Positions 41,657 to 53,020 of a DNA stretch of 64,000 nt are shown in pieces. Each line of letters begins with the position of its first letter. Positions within the stretch are counted from its first letter, which is position 1. The DNA comes from Alphaproteobacteria bacterium. Its GTDB lineage: Bacteria > Pseudomonadota > Alphaproteobacteria > Micavibrionales > Micavibrionaceae. A model generated the notes under the pieces. The model worked only from the letters and a program-made list of their open reading frames with translations, ran no database searches and was not told the DNA's origin. The stretch spans positions 989,093 through 1,053,092 of the forward strand of contig JAUHVY010000001.1 of NCBI GenBank assembly GCA_030424975.1. Direction: 5' to 3'. Made by a program: the position numbers and the translations under genes.

Positions 41657-42601
41657 TTATGCCGTTAAAATTTTCGGAACTTTAAAGTTCACATTCTCTT
41701 GTGTTATTGATACCTCTTCGATGGTCACATCGAAATATTCTCTGGCCTTTTCAATAACTTCATCCACCAAAATCTCAGGCGCAGATGCACCTGCACTCAA
41801 GCCTAACGCCTTTATCCCATCAAGCCAAGCCCAATCAATTTCATGAACACGTTGTACCAAGATTGCTTTATCACAGCCGTTTAACCGTGCGACTTCGACC
41901 AAGCGATTAGAATTCGAAGAATTCGGCGCACCTAAAACCATCACGGCATCACTTAACGGGGCGATAGCTTTCATCGCAGCCTGCCTGTTTGTTGTGGCGT
42001 AACATATATCCTCTTTACGGGGCTCTTTAATGTTCGGGAATTTTTGCTGTAAGGCTTTTACAATATTTGCCGTATCATCAACAGATAATGTTGTCTGCGT
42101 ACAATAGGCCAAATTATTCTCATCGGGCACCGTTAGCCCCGCGACGTCTTCCTCGTTCTCAACCAAGGTCACCGCGCCGGGGGCCAATTGCCCCATTGTG
42201 CCGATAACTTCGGGATGGCCTGCATGCCCGATCAAAATAATATGATCACCTGATTTATGATGACGCTCAGCCTCTCTGTGAACCTTACTCACAAGCGGAC
42301 ATGTCGCATCAATAAAAAACATCTCGCGTTGTTCTGCTGCTGCGGGCACAGATTTGGGAACACCATGTGCTGAAAAGATAACGGGCTGACCGTCATCAGG
42401 AATCTCATCCAATTCTTCAACGAAAATTGCGCCCTGATCACGCAAAGAATCGACTACGAATTTATTATGCACAATTTCATGACGCACATAGACGGGCGCG
42501 CCATATTTCTGTAATGCCAGCTCAACAATCTGAATGGCACGATCAACACCGGCACAAAAGCCACGTGGTGCAGCCAAAACAATTTTCAATTCAGGTTTCA
42601 T
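41657..42601 (-). CDS. ispH: 4-hydroxy-3-methylbut-2-enyl diphosphate reductase
   Basis: [59 protein letters not shown]. Confidence 0.98.
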   Translation of the reverse strand: MKPELKIVLAAPRGFCAGVDRAIQIVELALQKYGAPVYVRHEIVHNKFVVDSLRDQGAIFVEELDEIPDDGQPVIFSAHGVPKSVPAAAEQREMFFIDATCPLVSKVHREAERHHKSGDHIILIGHAGHPEVIGTMGQLAPGAVTLVENEEDVAGLTVPDENNLAYCTQTTLSVDDTANIVKALQQKFPNIKEPRKEDICYATTNRQAAMKAIAPLSDAVMVLGAPNSSNSNRLVEVARLNGCDKAILVQRVHEIDWAWLDGIKALGLSAGASAPEILVDEVIEKAREYFDVTIEEVSITQENVNFKVPKILTA

Positions 42602-42727
42602 CTACTTTTCCTTGTCCTGTCCTTTTATATAGTGAATTATTGATAAATAATCCATCCCCTTGCGTAATTGTGTTATGTTGCGTAATCTATGCGATTATAA
42701 AGATCAAAAATATCAGGATGCCATCTG

Positions 42728-43390
42728 ATGAAATACATTAAAATTCTGTCTTGCATTTTCCTTGTCGGGCTTCTTGGCGGGTGTCAAACGACCGACGCTA
42801 TGCATGAGGATGTAAGTAACCTGACATCCGGAAACATGCCACTTTCCGGTATGACTTCGGGCACTGCAGAAGGTTTGCTCGAAAGCCCGTGCCCACAAGT
42901 TGAAATCGTGGATGACTTAAGCTCCATCAGTGATTTTTCTGATCCGCAAAAACAAGCAAAAAATCAACTCATATCGCGCGTTGATCTGAAAAGTGCGGAA
43001 AGCTCATGTAAGCTTGCATCAAAAAGCGTTACCGTTGACTTGAAACTTATATTCGAAGGAAAACTCGGGCCAAAAGGACGTCAGAACGCCTCAGATAAAC
43101 CGTTCTTCTCTTATCCGTTTTTTATTGCGGTGACATCACCCGGCGGCAATATTATGGCGAAAGAGATTTTTGCGGCTTCTATGACTTATGGTGCAAAAGA
43201 AGATACACACGCATACTTTGAGAAACTGCGACAAATTATTCCGATCAAAAATAAAGACTTAGCAAATCGCTACCGCATCCTTATCGGTTTCCAGGTAACG
43301 CCTGACCAACTTGCCTATAACCGTGAACATATGGTTCCTGTTGCGGGGGCAACAAAAGCTGCCCAAAAACATAAACCTGACGTAAAATAG
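42728..43390 (+). CDS. Putative lipoprotein, function unknown
   Basis: Lipobox-like MKYIKILSCIFLVGLLGGC. Confidence 0.65.
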   Translation: MKYIKILSCIFLVGLLGGCQTTDAMHEDVSNLTSGNMPLSGMTSGTAEGLLESPCPQVEIVDDLSSISDFSDPQKQAKNQLISRVDLKSAESSCKLASKSVTVDLKLIFEGKLGPKGRQNASDKPFFSYPFFIAVTSPGGNIMAKEIFAASMTYGAKEDTHAYFEKLRQIIPIKNKDLANRYRILIGFQVTPDQLAYNREHMVPVAGATKAAQKHKPDVK

Positions 43391-43406
43391 TCAAAGCAGG
43401 CGTAAA

Positions 43407-44003
43407 ATGAAAAAATCAAATTTTGATACGGAGAGCTACTGGCTTGAGCAAACGCAAGACCATCTGGAATGCGCACAAAAAACAATGAATGCTCTGCTCC
43501 CTGACTTCGAAAAAGTTCTTAACAAATGCGTAGAAGCAATTGAAAGCGGTCACAAAATCCTGTTCTTCGGCAATGGCGGAAGCGCTGCGGATGCACAGCA
43601 CTTGGCAACTGAGCTAACGGTGCGTTTCATCAAAGACCGCCCGGCAATCGCGGCAATTGCCCTAACAACGGATACATCCACCCTTACGGCAGCAGGTAAT
43701 GACTTCGGCTTTGATCACATCTTCTCCAGACAGATTGAGGCGATCGGCAAAGGTGGTGACGTAGCGATTGCTATCAGCACCTCTGGCAATAGCCAGAATA
43801 TTATCAATGCCATCCAAACAGCCAAGATACGCAACATTACTACCATCGGCCTATCAGGGCGTGACGGCGGTAAAATGACCGATCTATGTGATCATATGAT
43901 CATCATCCCATCAGACGTTACCGCACGTATTCAAGAAATGCACATCCTCATCGGACATATGCTTTGCGGTGGTATGGAAAAAAAACTTGGGCTGAGTGCC
44001 TGA
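43407..44003 (+). CDS. gmhA: Phosphoheptose isomerase-like SIS domain protein
   Basis: FFGNGGSAADAQHLATELTVRF, LTTDTSTLTAAGNDFGFDHIFSRQIEA, ISTSGNSQNIINA. Confidence 0.9.
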   Translation: MKKSNFDTESYWLEQTQDHLECAQKTMNALLPDFEKVLNKCVEAIESGHKILFFGNGGSAADAQHLATELTVRFIKDRPAIAAIALTTDTSTLTAAGNDFGFDHIFSRQIEAIGKGGDVAIAISTSGNSQNIINAIQTAKIRNITTIGLSGRDGGKMTDLCDHMIIIPSDVTARIQEMHILIGHMLCGGMEKKLGLSA

Positions 44004-44087
44004 TTTAGACCTAAAACGCTTGAGCCTGAACCACTTCTGTCATAAACTTCAGGTCGTTTATAGAAATACAAGAATTTTAGGATTGTT

Positions 44088-44336
44088 ATGACAGGAAAAA
44101 ATGCTGTTGAAACATTAAGCTTCGAAGAAGCATTAGGCGAACTGGAAGGCATTGTTCGTGGCCTTGAAACAGGCGAAGCGCCTCTAGAAGATTCCATTGG
44201 CGCATATGAGCGCGGCATCGCCCTTAGAAAGCATTGCGAAGGCAAATTGCGTGATGCGCAGGCAAAAATCGAAAAAATATCATCAATCGGGCAAGACGGC
44301 TCGGTTCAGACACAACCCCTAGATCCGGAAGAATAA
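44088..44336 (+). CDS. xseB: Exodeoxyribonuclease VII small subunit
   Basis: LSFEEALGELEGIVRGLETGEAPLEDSIGAYERGIALRKHCEGKLRDAQAKIEKI. Confidence 0.95.
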   Translation: MTGKNAVETLSFEEALGELEGIVRGLETGEAPLEDSIGAYERGIALRKHCEGKLRDAQAKIEKISSIGQDGSVQTQPLDPEE

Positions 44337-44339
44337 ACC

Positions 44340-45251
44340 ATGGCACCATCCCCTAGAGATGCAGACCCGTTTCTGCAAAACGCGATGAACGACGTATCGG
44401 AAGCCGTTAACAAAACGATTGACCGCTTATTGCCTCAAACTGATCTTGCCGAAAATCAATTATACGAAGCCATGCGTCATGGTACGCTCGGCGGTGGCAA
44501 GCGCTTGCGCCCTTTCCTTGTTGTGCACTCTGCTGCGCTATTTAATGTTGATCCGTCTCGTGCGCGACGCGTTGCGGCCGCATTAGAATTTGTTCATTGT
44601 TATTCCCTTATTCATGACGATCTGCCGGCGATGGATGATGCTGCGCTACGTCGCGGTAAACCTACGGTACACAAGCAATTTGATGAAGCCACAGCGATTC
44701 TTGCGGGGGATGCCCTCCTGACATTGGCTTTTGAAATCCTCAGCGAGCCGGAAACACATGAAGACCCGCGCGTGCGCTGCGAACTTATTAAAACGCTCGC
44801 GAAAGCATCAGGCGCACATGGTATGGTTGGCGGTCAAATGCTCGACCTTATTGCCGAAGACAGAGAATTTGATCTTGGCACAATTTCACGTATGCAACGC
44901 ATGAAAACAGGTAAGCTTATGGCTTTTGCATGTGAGGCAGGTGCTATTCTTGGTAAAGCGAGCGATCCGCACCGCCGCGCCCTATGTAACTACGCGTTTG
45001 ATCTCGGCTTGGCCTTCCAGGTAACGGATGACATTTTGGACGTAGAAGCAGATCCGCAAGACACAGGTAAAGACACACGCAAAGATGAACAGGCCGGAAA
45101 AGCTACTTTCGTTTCCGCTATGGGTAAAGATCAAGCCAAGGACCGCGCTGAAATGTTGGTACAACAATCGGTACGTCACTTACGCATTTTCGAAGGACGC
45201 GAGAAAATGTTAAAGAGCCTCGCGGAATATGTATTGGAACGCCGCGCATAA
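44340..45251 (+). CDS. ispA: Polyprenyl synthetase (farnesyl diphosphate synthase)
   Basis: GGGKRLRPFLV, DDLPAMDD and DDILDVEAD motifs; xseB-ispA-dxs order. Confidence 0.95.
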   Translation: MAPSPRDADPFLQNAMNDVSEAVNKTIDRLLPQTDLAENQLYEAMRHGTLGGGKRLRPFLVVHSAALFNVDPSRARRVAAALEFVHCYSLIHDDLPAMDDAALRRGKPTVHKQFDEATAILAGDALLTLAFEILSEPETHEDPRVRCELIKTLAKASGAHGMVGGQMLDLIAEDREFDLGTISRMQRMKTGKLMAFACEAGAILGKASDPHRRALCNYAFDLGLAFQVTDDILDVEADPQDTGKDTRKDEQAGKATFVSAMGKDQAKDRAEMLVQQSVRHLRIFEGREKMLKSLAEYVLERRA

Positions 45252-45328
45252 TTACGCAACGCGCCATTGCATAAATTTTACGATTTGCTTTGCGTCCTGC
45301 GTATTTTTTGCTGTAGAACAGTCGCACG

Positions 45329-47284
45329 ATGAAACAGACAATAGAAAAACCAGCCACTATCCAGAACCAAAGCTCGAAAAAAGGGCTGTTGGATGGTGTG
45401 CTGTTTCCATCGGATATCAGGCATTTTAATGATGATGAATTAAAACAGCTTGCAGGCGAAGTACGTGACCACATGGTAGAGGCCGTTTCAAAAACGGGCG
45501 GTCACCTTGGCGCGGGGCTTGGGGTTGTTGAACTTACTGTTGCCTTACATGCGATCTTTGACACACCGAATGACCGCATCATTTGGGATGTCGGCCATCA
45601 GGCATATCCGCACAAAATTTTAACAGGCCGCAAAGACAAGATGCACACATTGCGTAAAAAAGATGGCTTATCCGGCTTTACCAAACGCAGTGAGAGTGAA
45701 TACGACCCGTTCGGTGCGGCGCATAGCTCCACATCTATCTCAGCGGGTCTTGGAATGGCGGCTGCGCGCGACCTTGCAAATCTTAACGGTGCGGAAGATG
45801 ACAAAGATGTTATTGCCGTGATCGGTGATGGCGCAATGTCGGCGGGCATGGCCTATGAAGCCTTGAATAATGCAGGCGCACATACAATCAAAGGCAAGAA
45901 AAGCCGTCTGATTGTCATCCTCAATGATAATGAAATGTCGATCGCATCCCCTGTCGGAGCAATGAGCAGGCATTTAACAAATATCGTATCCTCCAATCCG
46001 TACATCTCGGCCAGAGAAGTAGGTAAACGTATAACAGACGTTCTGCCGACACCGCTTCGTAAGGCCGCAAAACGGATCGAGGAAAATGCACGCGCAGCGC
46101 TTGGCGGCGGCAGCCTGTTCGAAGAGATGGGCTTTTACTATATCGGGCCTGTTGACGGACATAACCTTGATCACCTTTTACCGATATTACGCAATGTAAA
46201 ACACAGTGATCAGGAAGGCCCTATTCTAATTCATGTTGTAACACAAAAAGGATATGGATACGCCCCTGCAGAAAATTCAAAAGATAAAATGCACGGCGTC
46301 AAAAAATTTGATGTTGTCACAGGCACACAGGTAAAAACAAAAATAAATGCGCCTAGCTATACCAATGTTTTTGCACAAGGTTTAATTAACGCCGCAAAAG
46401 CCGATGACAAAATTGTTGCCATTACCGCAGCCATGCCATCGGGTACGGGATTGGATAAATTTCAATATGAGTTCCCGGAACGTACATTTGATGTCGGGAT
46501 TGCCGAACAACATGCCGTAACATTTGCGGCGGGCATGGCAACCGAAGGGTACAAGCCATTCGTTGCGATATACTCCACGTTTTTACAACGTGCCTATGAC
46601 CAAATTGTACACGATGTGGCCATTCAAAACCTGCCTGTACGTTTCGGTATCGACCGTGCAGGGCTGGTTGGTGCCGACGGACAAACACATGCAGGGGCTT
46701 TTGACGTTGCTTATCTTGGCTGTTTGCCAAACTTTGTAATTATGGCAGCATCCGACGAAACGGAGCTTACGAACATGGTAGCCACAGCGGCGGCCTATAA
46801 TGACGGCCCTATCGCCCTTCGTTATCCGCGCGGTGAAGGAACAGGCGTAGATATTCCTGATACACCTGAAATCATTGAAATCGGAAAAGGTCGTATGATC
46901 CAAAGCGGCAGCAAGCTTGCGATTCTGTCCTTTGGTGCACGTTTAGAAGAATGTAAGAAGGCCGCCAATATGCTTGAAGATAAGCTTGGCTTTACGATTA
47001 CACTTGCCGATGCGCGATTCTCTAAGCCACTCGATAAAGACCTTATCCGTGATTTAGTGAAAAAACATGATGCCCTAATTACGATTGAGGAAGGATCAAG
47101 CGGCGGGTTCGGTGCATCCGTACTCGAGTTCCTGAGTGCTGATGGACTTTTGGATAAGGGGCTAAAGGTGCGTACAATGACCCTTCCTGATCTATTCCAG
47201 GACCAAGCTGCGCCCGATGAACAATATGACGAAGCCGGATTAAATGCCAAGCATATCGCGACACTGGCCTCGTCCCTGATGTAA
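45329..47284 (+). CDS. dxs: 1-deoxy-D-xylulose-5-phosphate synthase
   Basis: [74 protein letters not shown]. Confidence 0.98.
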   Translation: MKQTIEKPATIQNQSSKKGLLDGVLFPSDIRHFNDDELKQLAGEVRDHMVEAVSKTGGHLGAGLGVVELTVALHAIFDTPNDRIIWDVGHQAYPHKILTGRKDKMHTLRKKDGLSGFTKRSESEYDPFGAAHSSTSISAGLGMAAARDLANLNGAEDDKDVIAVIGDGAMSAGMAYEALNNAGAHTIKGKKSRLIVILNDNEMSIASPVGAMSRHLTNIVSSNPYISAREVGKRITDVLPTPLRKAAKRIEENARAALGGGSLFEEMGFYYIGPVDGHNLDHLLPILRNVKHSDQEGPILIHVVTQKGYGYAPAENSKDKMHGVKKFDVVTGTQVKTKINAPSYTNVFAQGLINAAKADDKIVAITAAMPSGTGLDKFQYEFPERTFDVGIAEQHAVTFAAGMATEGYKPFVAIYSTFLQRAYDQIVHDVAIQNLPVRFGIDRAGLVGADGQTHAGAFDVAYLGCLPNFVIMAASDETELTNMVATAAAYNDGPIALRYPRGEGTGVDIPDTPEIIEIGKGRMIQSGSKLAILSFGARLEECKKAANMLEDKLGFTITLADARFSKPLDKDLIRDLVKKHDALITIEEGSSGGFGASVLEFLSADGLLDKGLKVRTMTLPDLFQDQAAPDEQYDEAGLNAKHIATLASSLM

Positions 47285-47340
47285 GGCGATACGGATATGC
47301 AACTTTTGTATTTTTATCAATATAACAATATGTGTAATCC

Positions 47341-48090
47341 GTGATGGCCTTGCAAAAACCAACCATTGTTATTTTTGACATGGACGGAACAGCCGTCCGT
47401 CATATAAACCCGCGCCTGTTGCACATTTTGGAACTTTTGGATAATGCCTGTTACAAAACGTCAAAGGTATTTTCATGGATCTTTAAACGTAAGGGTAAGG
47501 GCCGCATCGTGCCGGAATGGCATGACCCAGAATGGATCAATAAAGATAAGAAAAAACCGCGCCTGTTAGTACATCGCGCGATACACAAATTCCGCAGAAA
47601 GCCCGTTGAGCAAATCGTTCAACCTTGCCCCGGATTATATGATGTACTCGGCCTGTTATCGCAGCATGATGTTCCTCTAGCCTTGGTAAGTAATGGGCTT
47701 GGCAAGGGCTATGGTCATGATATTTTGCAAAAATTTGATCTTGATGAATTTTTTAAGACCACTGTTTTTCGCGAAGATATTACAAATTCAAAACCGCATC
47801 CTGAACCGATTTTATTGGCGTTAAAGCAAATGAATTTGGACATCAAACCTGATGATGTTGTTTGGTATCTTGGTGATCGTCATAAGGATGTTGTTGCCGC
47901 CCTTGCCGCATCAAATCACATTGACGGATCGGTTGTGCCCATCGCTGTGGCGTTTAACGCAGCGGTTGCGGTCTTGGAAAAGAACCTCGGCCCTGATCAT
48001 ATTATCATGTCGTATCATGACATGTATGATCAGTTAAAACCGATGTTTGAAAACACAGATGGCGAAAACAATATCGCACAAAGTGCCTGA
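47341..48090 (+). CDS. HAD-superfamily hydrolase
   Basis: Motif I FDMDGTAV, motif II LVSNG, then KPHPEPILLAL and WYLGDRHKDV. Confidence 0.85.
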   Translation: MMALQKPTIVIFDMDGTAVRHINPRLLHILELLDNACYKTSKVFSWIFKRKGKGRIVPEWHDPEWINKDKKKPRLLVHRAIHKFRRKPVEQIVQPCPGLYDVLGLLSQHDVPLALVSNGLGKGYGHDILQKFDLDEFFKTTVFREDITNSKPHPEPILLALKQMNLDIKPDDVVWYLGDRHKDVVAALAASNHIDGSVVPIAVAFNAAVAVLEKNLGPDHIIMSYHDMYDQLKPMFENTDGENNIAQSA

Positions 48091-48108
48091 CCGCCGCACC
48101 TATAATAC

Positions 48109-50025
48109 CTATTCAACACGCAGTGGACTGTAAACACTGTTGGTTTTTGCATCTTGCATGATCATGAATTCTTGCACCTTTGGCGCAAATTGTTCCAACA
48201 TTTTCGCCTGCGTACCAATCACACGACCTGCATAAACTTGCCCCTCCAATAATTGTACAAGCTGCTCTATTGGGGATAACGGCTTTGGTAAAACAACAAC
48301 GTCAATATCATTGCGTCCCTCCTGCCCCAATTCAACTGCGGCGTAATCAAGCGCATCATTCATACCGCCCAATTGATCAACAAGGCCAACTTTAATCGCG
48401 CTCTTACCCGACCACACACGGCCGCCCGCAATTTTATCCACCTCTTCTTTGGTCATGCCGCGCCCCTTTGAAACACGGTCCACAAAGTTAACATATACAT
48501 TATCCAGCATCGCGTTCATGCGCTCTTCTTCCGCAGGAGAAAAAGATTTATTCATAGAAAAGAATTGCGCCTTATCGCCCCATTGAACATTTTCCCAATG
48601 TACACCGAGGTTCTCCCATAGCTGTTCGGTCGAGATCTTGCCACCCAATACGCCGATTGAGCCGGTAATGGTTGTGGGTTGTGCGATAATATGATCAGCA
48701 TAGGCGGAAATCCAATACCCGCCGGATGCCGCAGCAGAGCCCATGGACACGATAACAATTTTATCGCTTTTTTTAACCTTTTCTATGGCACGTAAAATCG
48801 TTTCCGATGCCACAGGTGAACCACCGGGGCTATCCACACGTAAAACAACAGCTTCGATAGTATCATCATCAGCTGCACTTAATAAGGCCTCGGATATCTC
48901 ATCCGCGGCCGCGACGCCGTCATCTACCATAACAGACGGCGCAGATGATTTTGAATTTTCATCAGTATCCATAATTGCGCCAACAGCATAGATAAGCGCA
49001 ACACGTGGCTTATTATCCTTATGCTTAAATATATCGGAGCCATGCTTTTTCTGCTTCAGCATCTCACCGATATAAGATCCGAACTTAACGTAGTCGGCCT
49101 CAATTTCTTCATCCCCATAAACAGCTTTATTGATCTGCTTAAAAATTTCATCTTGATATTCCAAATGCGTAATCAAGCCGTTATCGAGAGATTCCTGATC
49201 CAAAAACAAACCGCGATCAACCAGAGATTTGAATTGTGCGGGCGTAATTTTAATATCTTGCGCGACCTCTTCACTAATGACAGAGGCTATATCATTTACC
49301 AAAGCGGTCGTCGCTTCACGATTTGCATCAGACATCTGAGAAGCGGTAAAACTCTCATATGCGTTTTTATACTTCTTACGTTGAAAGAATTCAGGCTTCA
49401 CCCCAATTTTATCAAGCGCATCACGCGCAAACGGCATTTCAGCATTCAGGCCGGTAATCATCACAATGCCCATAGGCTGCATCCAAATTTCGTCAAACGC
49501 AGTTGCCAAATAATAATTGCCCAATCCTCCCGCATATGAAGCAGCATAAATATAGGCAAACTTACCGCTTTTTCTGAAATCTTTAATGGCCTGACGTAAT
49601 TCTTGCACATGGGTCACGCTATACCCGCCCTGCTCCAACGTTGCATAGATACCATCAACGCGCGGATCATCCTTTGCACGATAAATGGCATCAATCATAT
49701 TTTTTGTTGTTTTCTTTTCATCAGAGAACGGATCAATAAAGCTCACACTTTTGGGAAGATCGCTCATCTGACCGTCAAGTTGCAAATGCAAAACCATTTG
49801 TGAGGGAAGCGCGGTGTCTTGCTCTTCCACGACAGAAGAAAATGACCACGAAACAATTAAAGAAGAAAATAAAACAACAGCCCCGACAAATGTACACGTG
49901 CGCTTTAAGGCCACCCAAAGAATTGGAAAAAGACGAAATTTCAAACGCTTACGCTTTGATTCAGTCTTCTTCGTAGGTGTGTGGTCGTACAGTGCTTTTC
50001 TTCGGCGCCACGGGTCTTTGTTCAT
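48109..50025 (-). CDS. sppA: Signal peptide peptidase SppA (long form)
   Basis: 638 aa; N-terminal TM, duplicated S49 domains, VDSPGGSPVASE and SMGSAAASGGYWISAYAD. Confidence 0.94.
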   Translation of the reverse strand: MNKDPWRRRKALYDHTPTKKTESKRKRLKFRLFPILWVALKRTCTFVGAVVLFSSLIVSWSFSSVVEEQDTALPSQMVLHLQLDGQMSDLPKSVSFIDPFSDEKKTTKNMIDAIYRAKDDPRVDGIYATLEQGGYSVTHVQELRQAIKDFRKSGKFAYIYAASYAGGLGNYYLATAFDEIWMQPMGIVMITGLNAEMPFARDALDKIGVKPEFFQRKKYKNAYESFTASQMSDANREATTALVNDIASVISEEVAQDIKITPAQFKSLVDRGLFLDQESLDNGLITHLEYQDEIFKQINKAVYGDEEIEADYVKFGSYIGEMLKQKKHGSDIFKHKDNKPRVALIYAVGAIMDTDENSKSSAPSVMVDDGVAAADEISEALLSAADDDTIEAVVLRVDSPGGSPVASETILRAIEKVKKSDKIVIVSMGSAAASGGYWISAYADHIIAQPTTITGSIGVLGGKISTEQLWENLGVHWENVQWGDKAQFFSMNKSFSPAEEERMNAMLDNVYVNFVDRVSKGRGMTKEEVDKIAGGRVWSGKSAIKVGLVDQLGGMNDALDYAAVELGQEGRNDIDVVVLPKPLSPIEQLVQLLEGQVYAGRVIGTQAKMLEQFAPKVQEFMIMQDAKTNSVYSPLRVE

Positions 50026-50368
50026 CTAAATCCTCACTTCTCGGTCTGCGACTATATGCATAACTGTTATTAAATAGCTTTTGCAACATACGGTATACAA
50101 AAAAATCGTCATTCGCTTTCTGACGTTTGGCATCGTCATCTACAATTTTACTATAAATATCACGCCCGTCAGAAACACTGTGAATTTCATAAGTCTTGGG
50201 CATATCTACCAACAGATAAAGAATAACTAAAGTGATTACCGAAAGGATCAAGGTGCAAAAAATATATACTTTCCCTGTATCTTTGTTTTTCTTATTTTTA
50301 GGTAAATTAGAGCTTTGGACAGATTCGACAGGCTTTATGTGAATGCTCTCTGCTTCATTGTTCTTCAT
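49961..50368 (-). CDS. Hypothetical single-TM protein (135 aa)
   Basis: TM segment VYIFCTLILSVITLVILYLLV. Its 3' end overlaps the start of sppA. Confidence 0.5.
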   Translation of the reverse strand: MKNNEAESIHIKPVESVQSSNLPKNKKNKDTGKVYIFCTLILSVITLVILYLLVDMPKTYEIHSVSDGRDIYSKIVDDDAKRQKANDDFFVYRMLQKLFNNSYAYSRRPRSEDLDEQRPVAPKKSTVRPHTYEED

Positions 50369-50405
50369 TAAAGTATCTTTTACAAAATAAATTTAAAAAG
50401 ATATT

Positions 50406-51491
50406 TTACCTGCATTGTGCTTTGTGACGCAACCAATGATCGGCTAAAACACATGCCATCATAGCCTCAACAACCGGAACGCCGCGTATACCGACGCATG
50501 GGTCATGACGCCCTTTGGTTATAATATCGGTTTCATTACCGTCTTTATCAATTGTTTGACGAGGTATCAGGATCGAACTTGTCGGTTTAAACGCAATGCG
50601 TGCCACAATATCTTGCCCTGTTGAAATACCCCCCAGAATACCGCCTGCATTATTGCTTTGGAAGACAGGGTTGCCGTTTTCATCAACACGAATTTCATCG
50701 GCATTATCTTCACCGCCCAACGCCACGGCCTCAAATCCATTGCCGATTTCAACGGCCTTTACGGCGTTAATACTCATCATGGCTTTTGCGATATCAGAAT
50801 CAAGCTTGTCATAGACAGGCGCGCCAAGCCCTGCAGGAATGCCTGATACATGTACCTCTACCAAAGCGCCAGCGCTCGATCCGCTTTTACGTACGCCATC
50901 AAGATAGACTTCCCAGTCTTTTGCGGCCGTCGCATCAGGCGCGAAAAACGGGTTTTTCTCGACCTGTTCCCAATCCCAGTTATCACGATTAATCTTTTCG
51001 GTTCCCACTTGCACGACACAAGCGCGAATTTGCACATCATCGCCTAACTCATGCATCAGAACCTTACGCGCAACGGCGCCCGCAGCAACGCGCATGGCCG
51101 TTTCACGCGCAGATGAACGACCACCACCGCGATAATCGCGAATACCGTATTTTTCATGATACGTATAATCGGCATGACCCGGTCGAAACTTATCTTTAAT
51201 ATCGCCGTAGTCTTTTGACTTTTGATCCGTGTTTTGAATTAGCAAACCAATAGGCGTTCCTGTTGTTTGCCCTTCGAAAACACCAGAGAGGATTTTCACC
51301 TCGTCGGCTTCACGACGCTGTGTCGTAAAACGGTTTTGTCCCGGTTTACGCAGATCAAGAAAATGCTGAATGTATTCCTCATCAATCGCAATACAAGGCG
51401 GAACACCATCTACAACCGCGCCTATTGCCGGCCCGTGGCTCTCTCCGAAAGTGGTATATTGAAAAAGGGTCCCGAAACGATTACCCGACAT
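50406..51491 (-). CDS. aroC: Chorismate synthase
   Basis: [52 protein letters not shown]. Confidence 0.98.
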   Translation of the reverse strand: MSGNRFGTLFQYTTFGESHGPAIGAVVDGVPPCIAIDEEYIQHFLDLRKPGQNRFTTQRREADEVKILSGVFEGQTTGTPIGLLIQNTDQKSKDYGDIKDKFRPGHADYTYHEKYGIRDYRGGGRSSARETAMRVAAGAVARKVLMHELGDDVQIRACVVQVGTEKINRDNWDWEQVEKNPFFAPDATAAKDWEVYLDGVRKSGSSAGALVEVHVSGIPAGLGAPVYDKLDSDIAKAMMSINAVKAVEIGNGFEAVALGGEDNADEIRVDENGNPVFQSNNAGGILGGISTGQDIVARIAFKPTSSILIPRQTIDKDGNETDIITKGRHDPCVGIRGVPVVEAMMACVLADHWLRHKAQCR

Positions 51492-51957
51492 GTACGGCCT
51501 CTTTTTGTGTACTCAGTGTTCCATGATCAATAATCGCAACTGTCAGACGACTAATCGCCGTGCGTTTTCCTGTTGCCTCTTCGGTCATGTCTGTTTGCCA
51601 GATTTGCGTGCGGCGCCCAATATGAATCGGCGTACAATGGCCGATGACATATCCGGACGTTACAGCACGTATATGATTACAGTTGATCTCCAAGCCCACC
51701 GCACGATATTTTTCCGGATCAATCGTCATCCATGCGGCGATACTTCCCAAGCTTTCGGATAACACACAAGACGCACCACCATGTAGAATGCCAAATGGCT
51801 GAGTCGTGCGCTCATCCACGGGAATGCGTCCGCTCAGAAAATCATTTCCGACCTTTAAAAACTCCATACCGATATGCGTTGCCATATTTGCATTACGCAT
51901 ACCTTCCAGTGTATCAATCGAATAATCCTTGAACCAGACGTTATCGCTCATGTTCAA
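51481..51957 (-). CDS. PaaI-type hotdog-fold thioesterase
   Basis: [33 protein letters not shown]...[37 protein letters not shown]. Confidence 0.9.
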   Translation of the reverse strand: MNMSDNVWFKDYSIDTLEGMRNANMATHIGMEFLKVGNDFLSGRIPVDERTTQPFGILHGGASCVLSESLGSIAAWMTIDPEKYRAVGLEINCNHIRAVTSGYVIGHCTPIHIGRRTQIWQTDMTEEATGKRTAISRLTVAIIDHGTLSTQKEAVHVG

Positions 51958-51983
51958 ATTGCCTCACATAATAATGAAAATGA

Positions 51984-52832
51984 TTAGGCAGCTTCACCTT
52001 TGTCTTTAGGCTTCATTGATGCCAAAAGCTCAGCTGTTTCCGCGACGCTCTCAACCGCAAGCATACCAACAGTGTGATAACCGCTATCGACATGCAGAAC
52101 CTCACCCGTAACACCACTGCCGAGATCAGAAAGCAGGAACAAACCTGAACGACCGACATCTACGATTGTGACATTACGTTTTAACGGCGCATTCAACTCG
52201 TTCCACTTTAAGATGAAACGGAAATCGCCGATACCGCTAGCGGCCAATGTTTTAATCGGCCCAGCAGAAATAGCATTCACACGGATGTTATCTTTTCCAA
52301 GGTCCGCGGCCAGATATTTAACGGATGCCTCAAGAGCAGCCTTCGCCACGCCCATCACGTTATAATGCGGCATAACTTGTTCAGCGCCGTAATATGTAAG
52401 CGTCAGAAGCGATCCGCCGTCCTTCATTAACTTCACCGCACGTTGTGCAACAGCCGTAAATGAGAAAACAGAGATATCCATTGTACGCAGGAAATTATTA
52501 CGCGTTGTATTCAAATACATGCCATCGAGTTCATTTTTATCGGAAAATGCGATTGCATGAACAACAAAGTCAATTTGCCCCCATTTCTCTTCAATTTCCT
52601 TGAACGCGGCATCCATGCTCTCTTCATCTGTGACGTCACATGGCACCAAAATTTCTGCGCCAACCTTTTCAGCCAGTGGCTTCACACGTTTTAGCAAGGC
52701 ATCGCCCTGATAAGTAAAGGCAAGTTCCGCGCCATGCTCTGCAGCGGCGGCGGCGATACCCCACGCGATTGAACGATCATTTGCGACGCCCATAACCAGG
52801 CCGCGCTTTCCTTTCAAAAAATCACTCTTCAT
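51984..52832 (-). CDS. fabI: Enoyl-[acyl-carrier-protein] reductase (NADH)
   Basis: KRGLVMGVANDRSIAWGIA, TYYGAEQVMPHYNVMGVAKAALEASVKYLAADLG, NAISAGPIKTLAASGI. Confidence 0.95.
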   Translation of the reverse strand: MKSDFLKGKRGLVMGVANDRSIAWGIAAAAAEHGAELAFTYQGDALLKRVKPLAEKVGAEILVPCDVTDEESMDAAFKEIEEKWGQIDFVVHAIAFSDKNELDGMYLNTTRNNFLRTMDISVFSFTAVAQRAVKLMKDGGSLLTLTYYGAEQVMPHYNVMGVAKAALEASVKYLAADLGKDNIRVNAISAGPIKTLAASGIGDFRFILKWNELNAPLKRNVTIVDVGRSGLFLLSDLGSGVTGEVLHVDSGYHTVGMLAVESVAETAELLASMKPKDKGEAA

Positions 52833-53020
52833 TGTTCTTCTTCATACAGTTATAGAATTGTTACTGCTGCTATCCTACACATTTCCCTGTCCGCGTCTAG
52901 CGAAAGCCTCAAAAAACGCGCAATTTCATGTAAAAAAATTTGTGTACTTACGCATAGAATTAATATCTGTTATGATTAATTAAAAGGTATTTAATTCTGA
53001 CGCTTAGATGGAAGTATTCC

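Noticed and set aside
46822-47250. 142-aa minus-strand ORF inside dxs
   Set aside because: Antisense shadow ORF.
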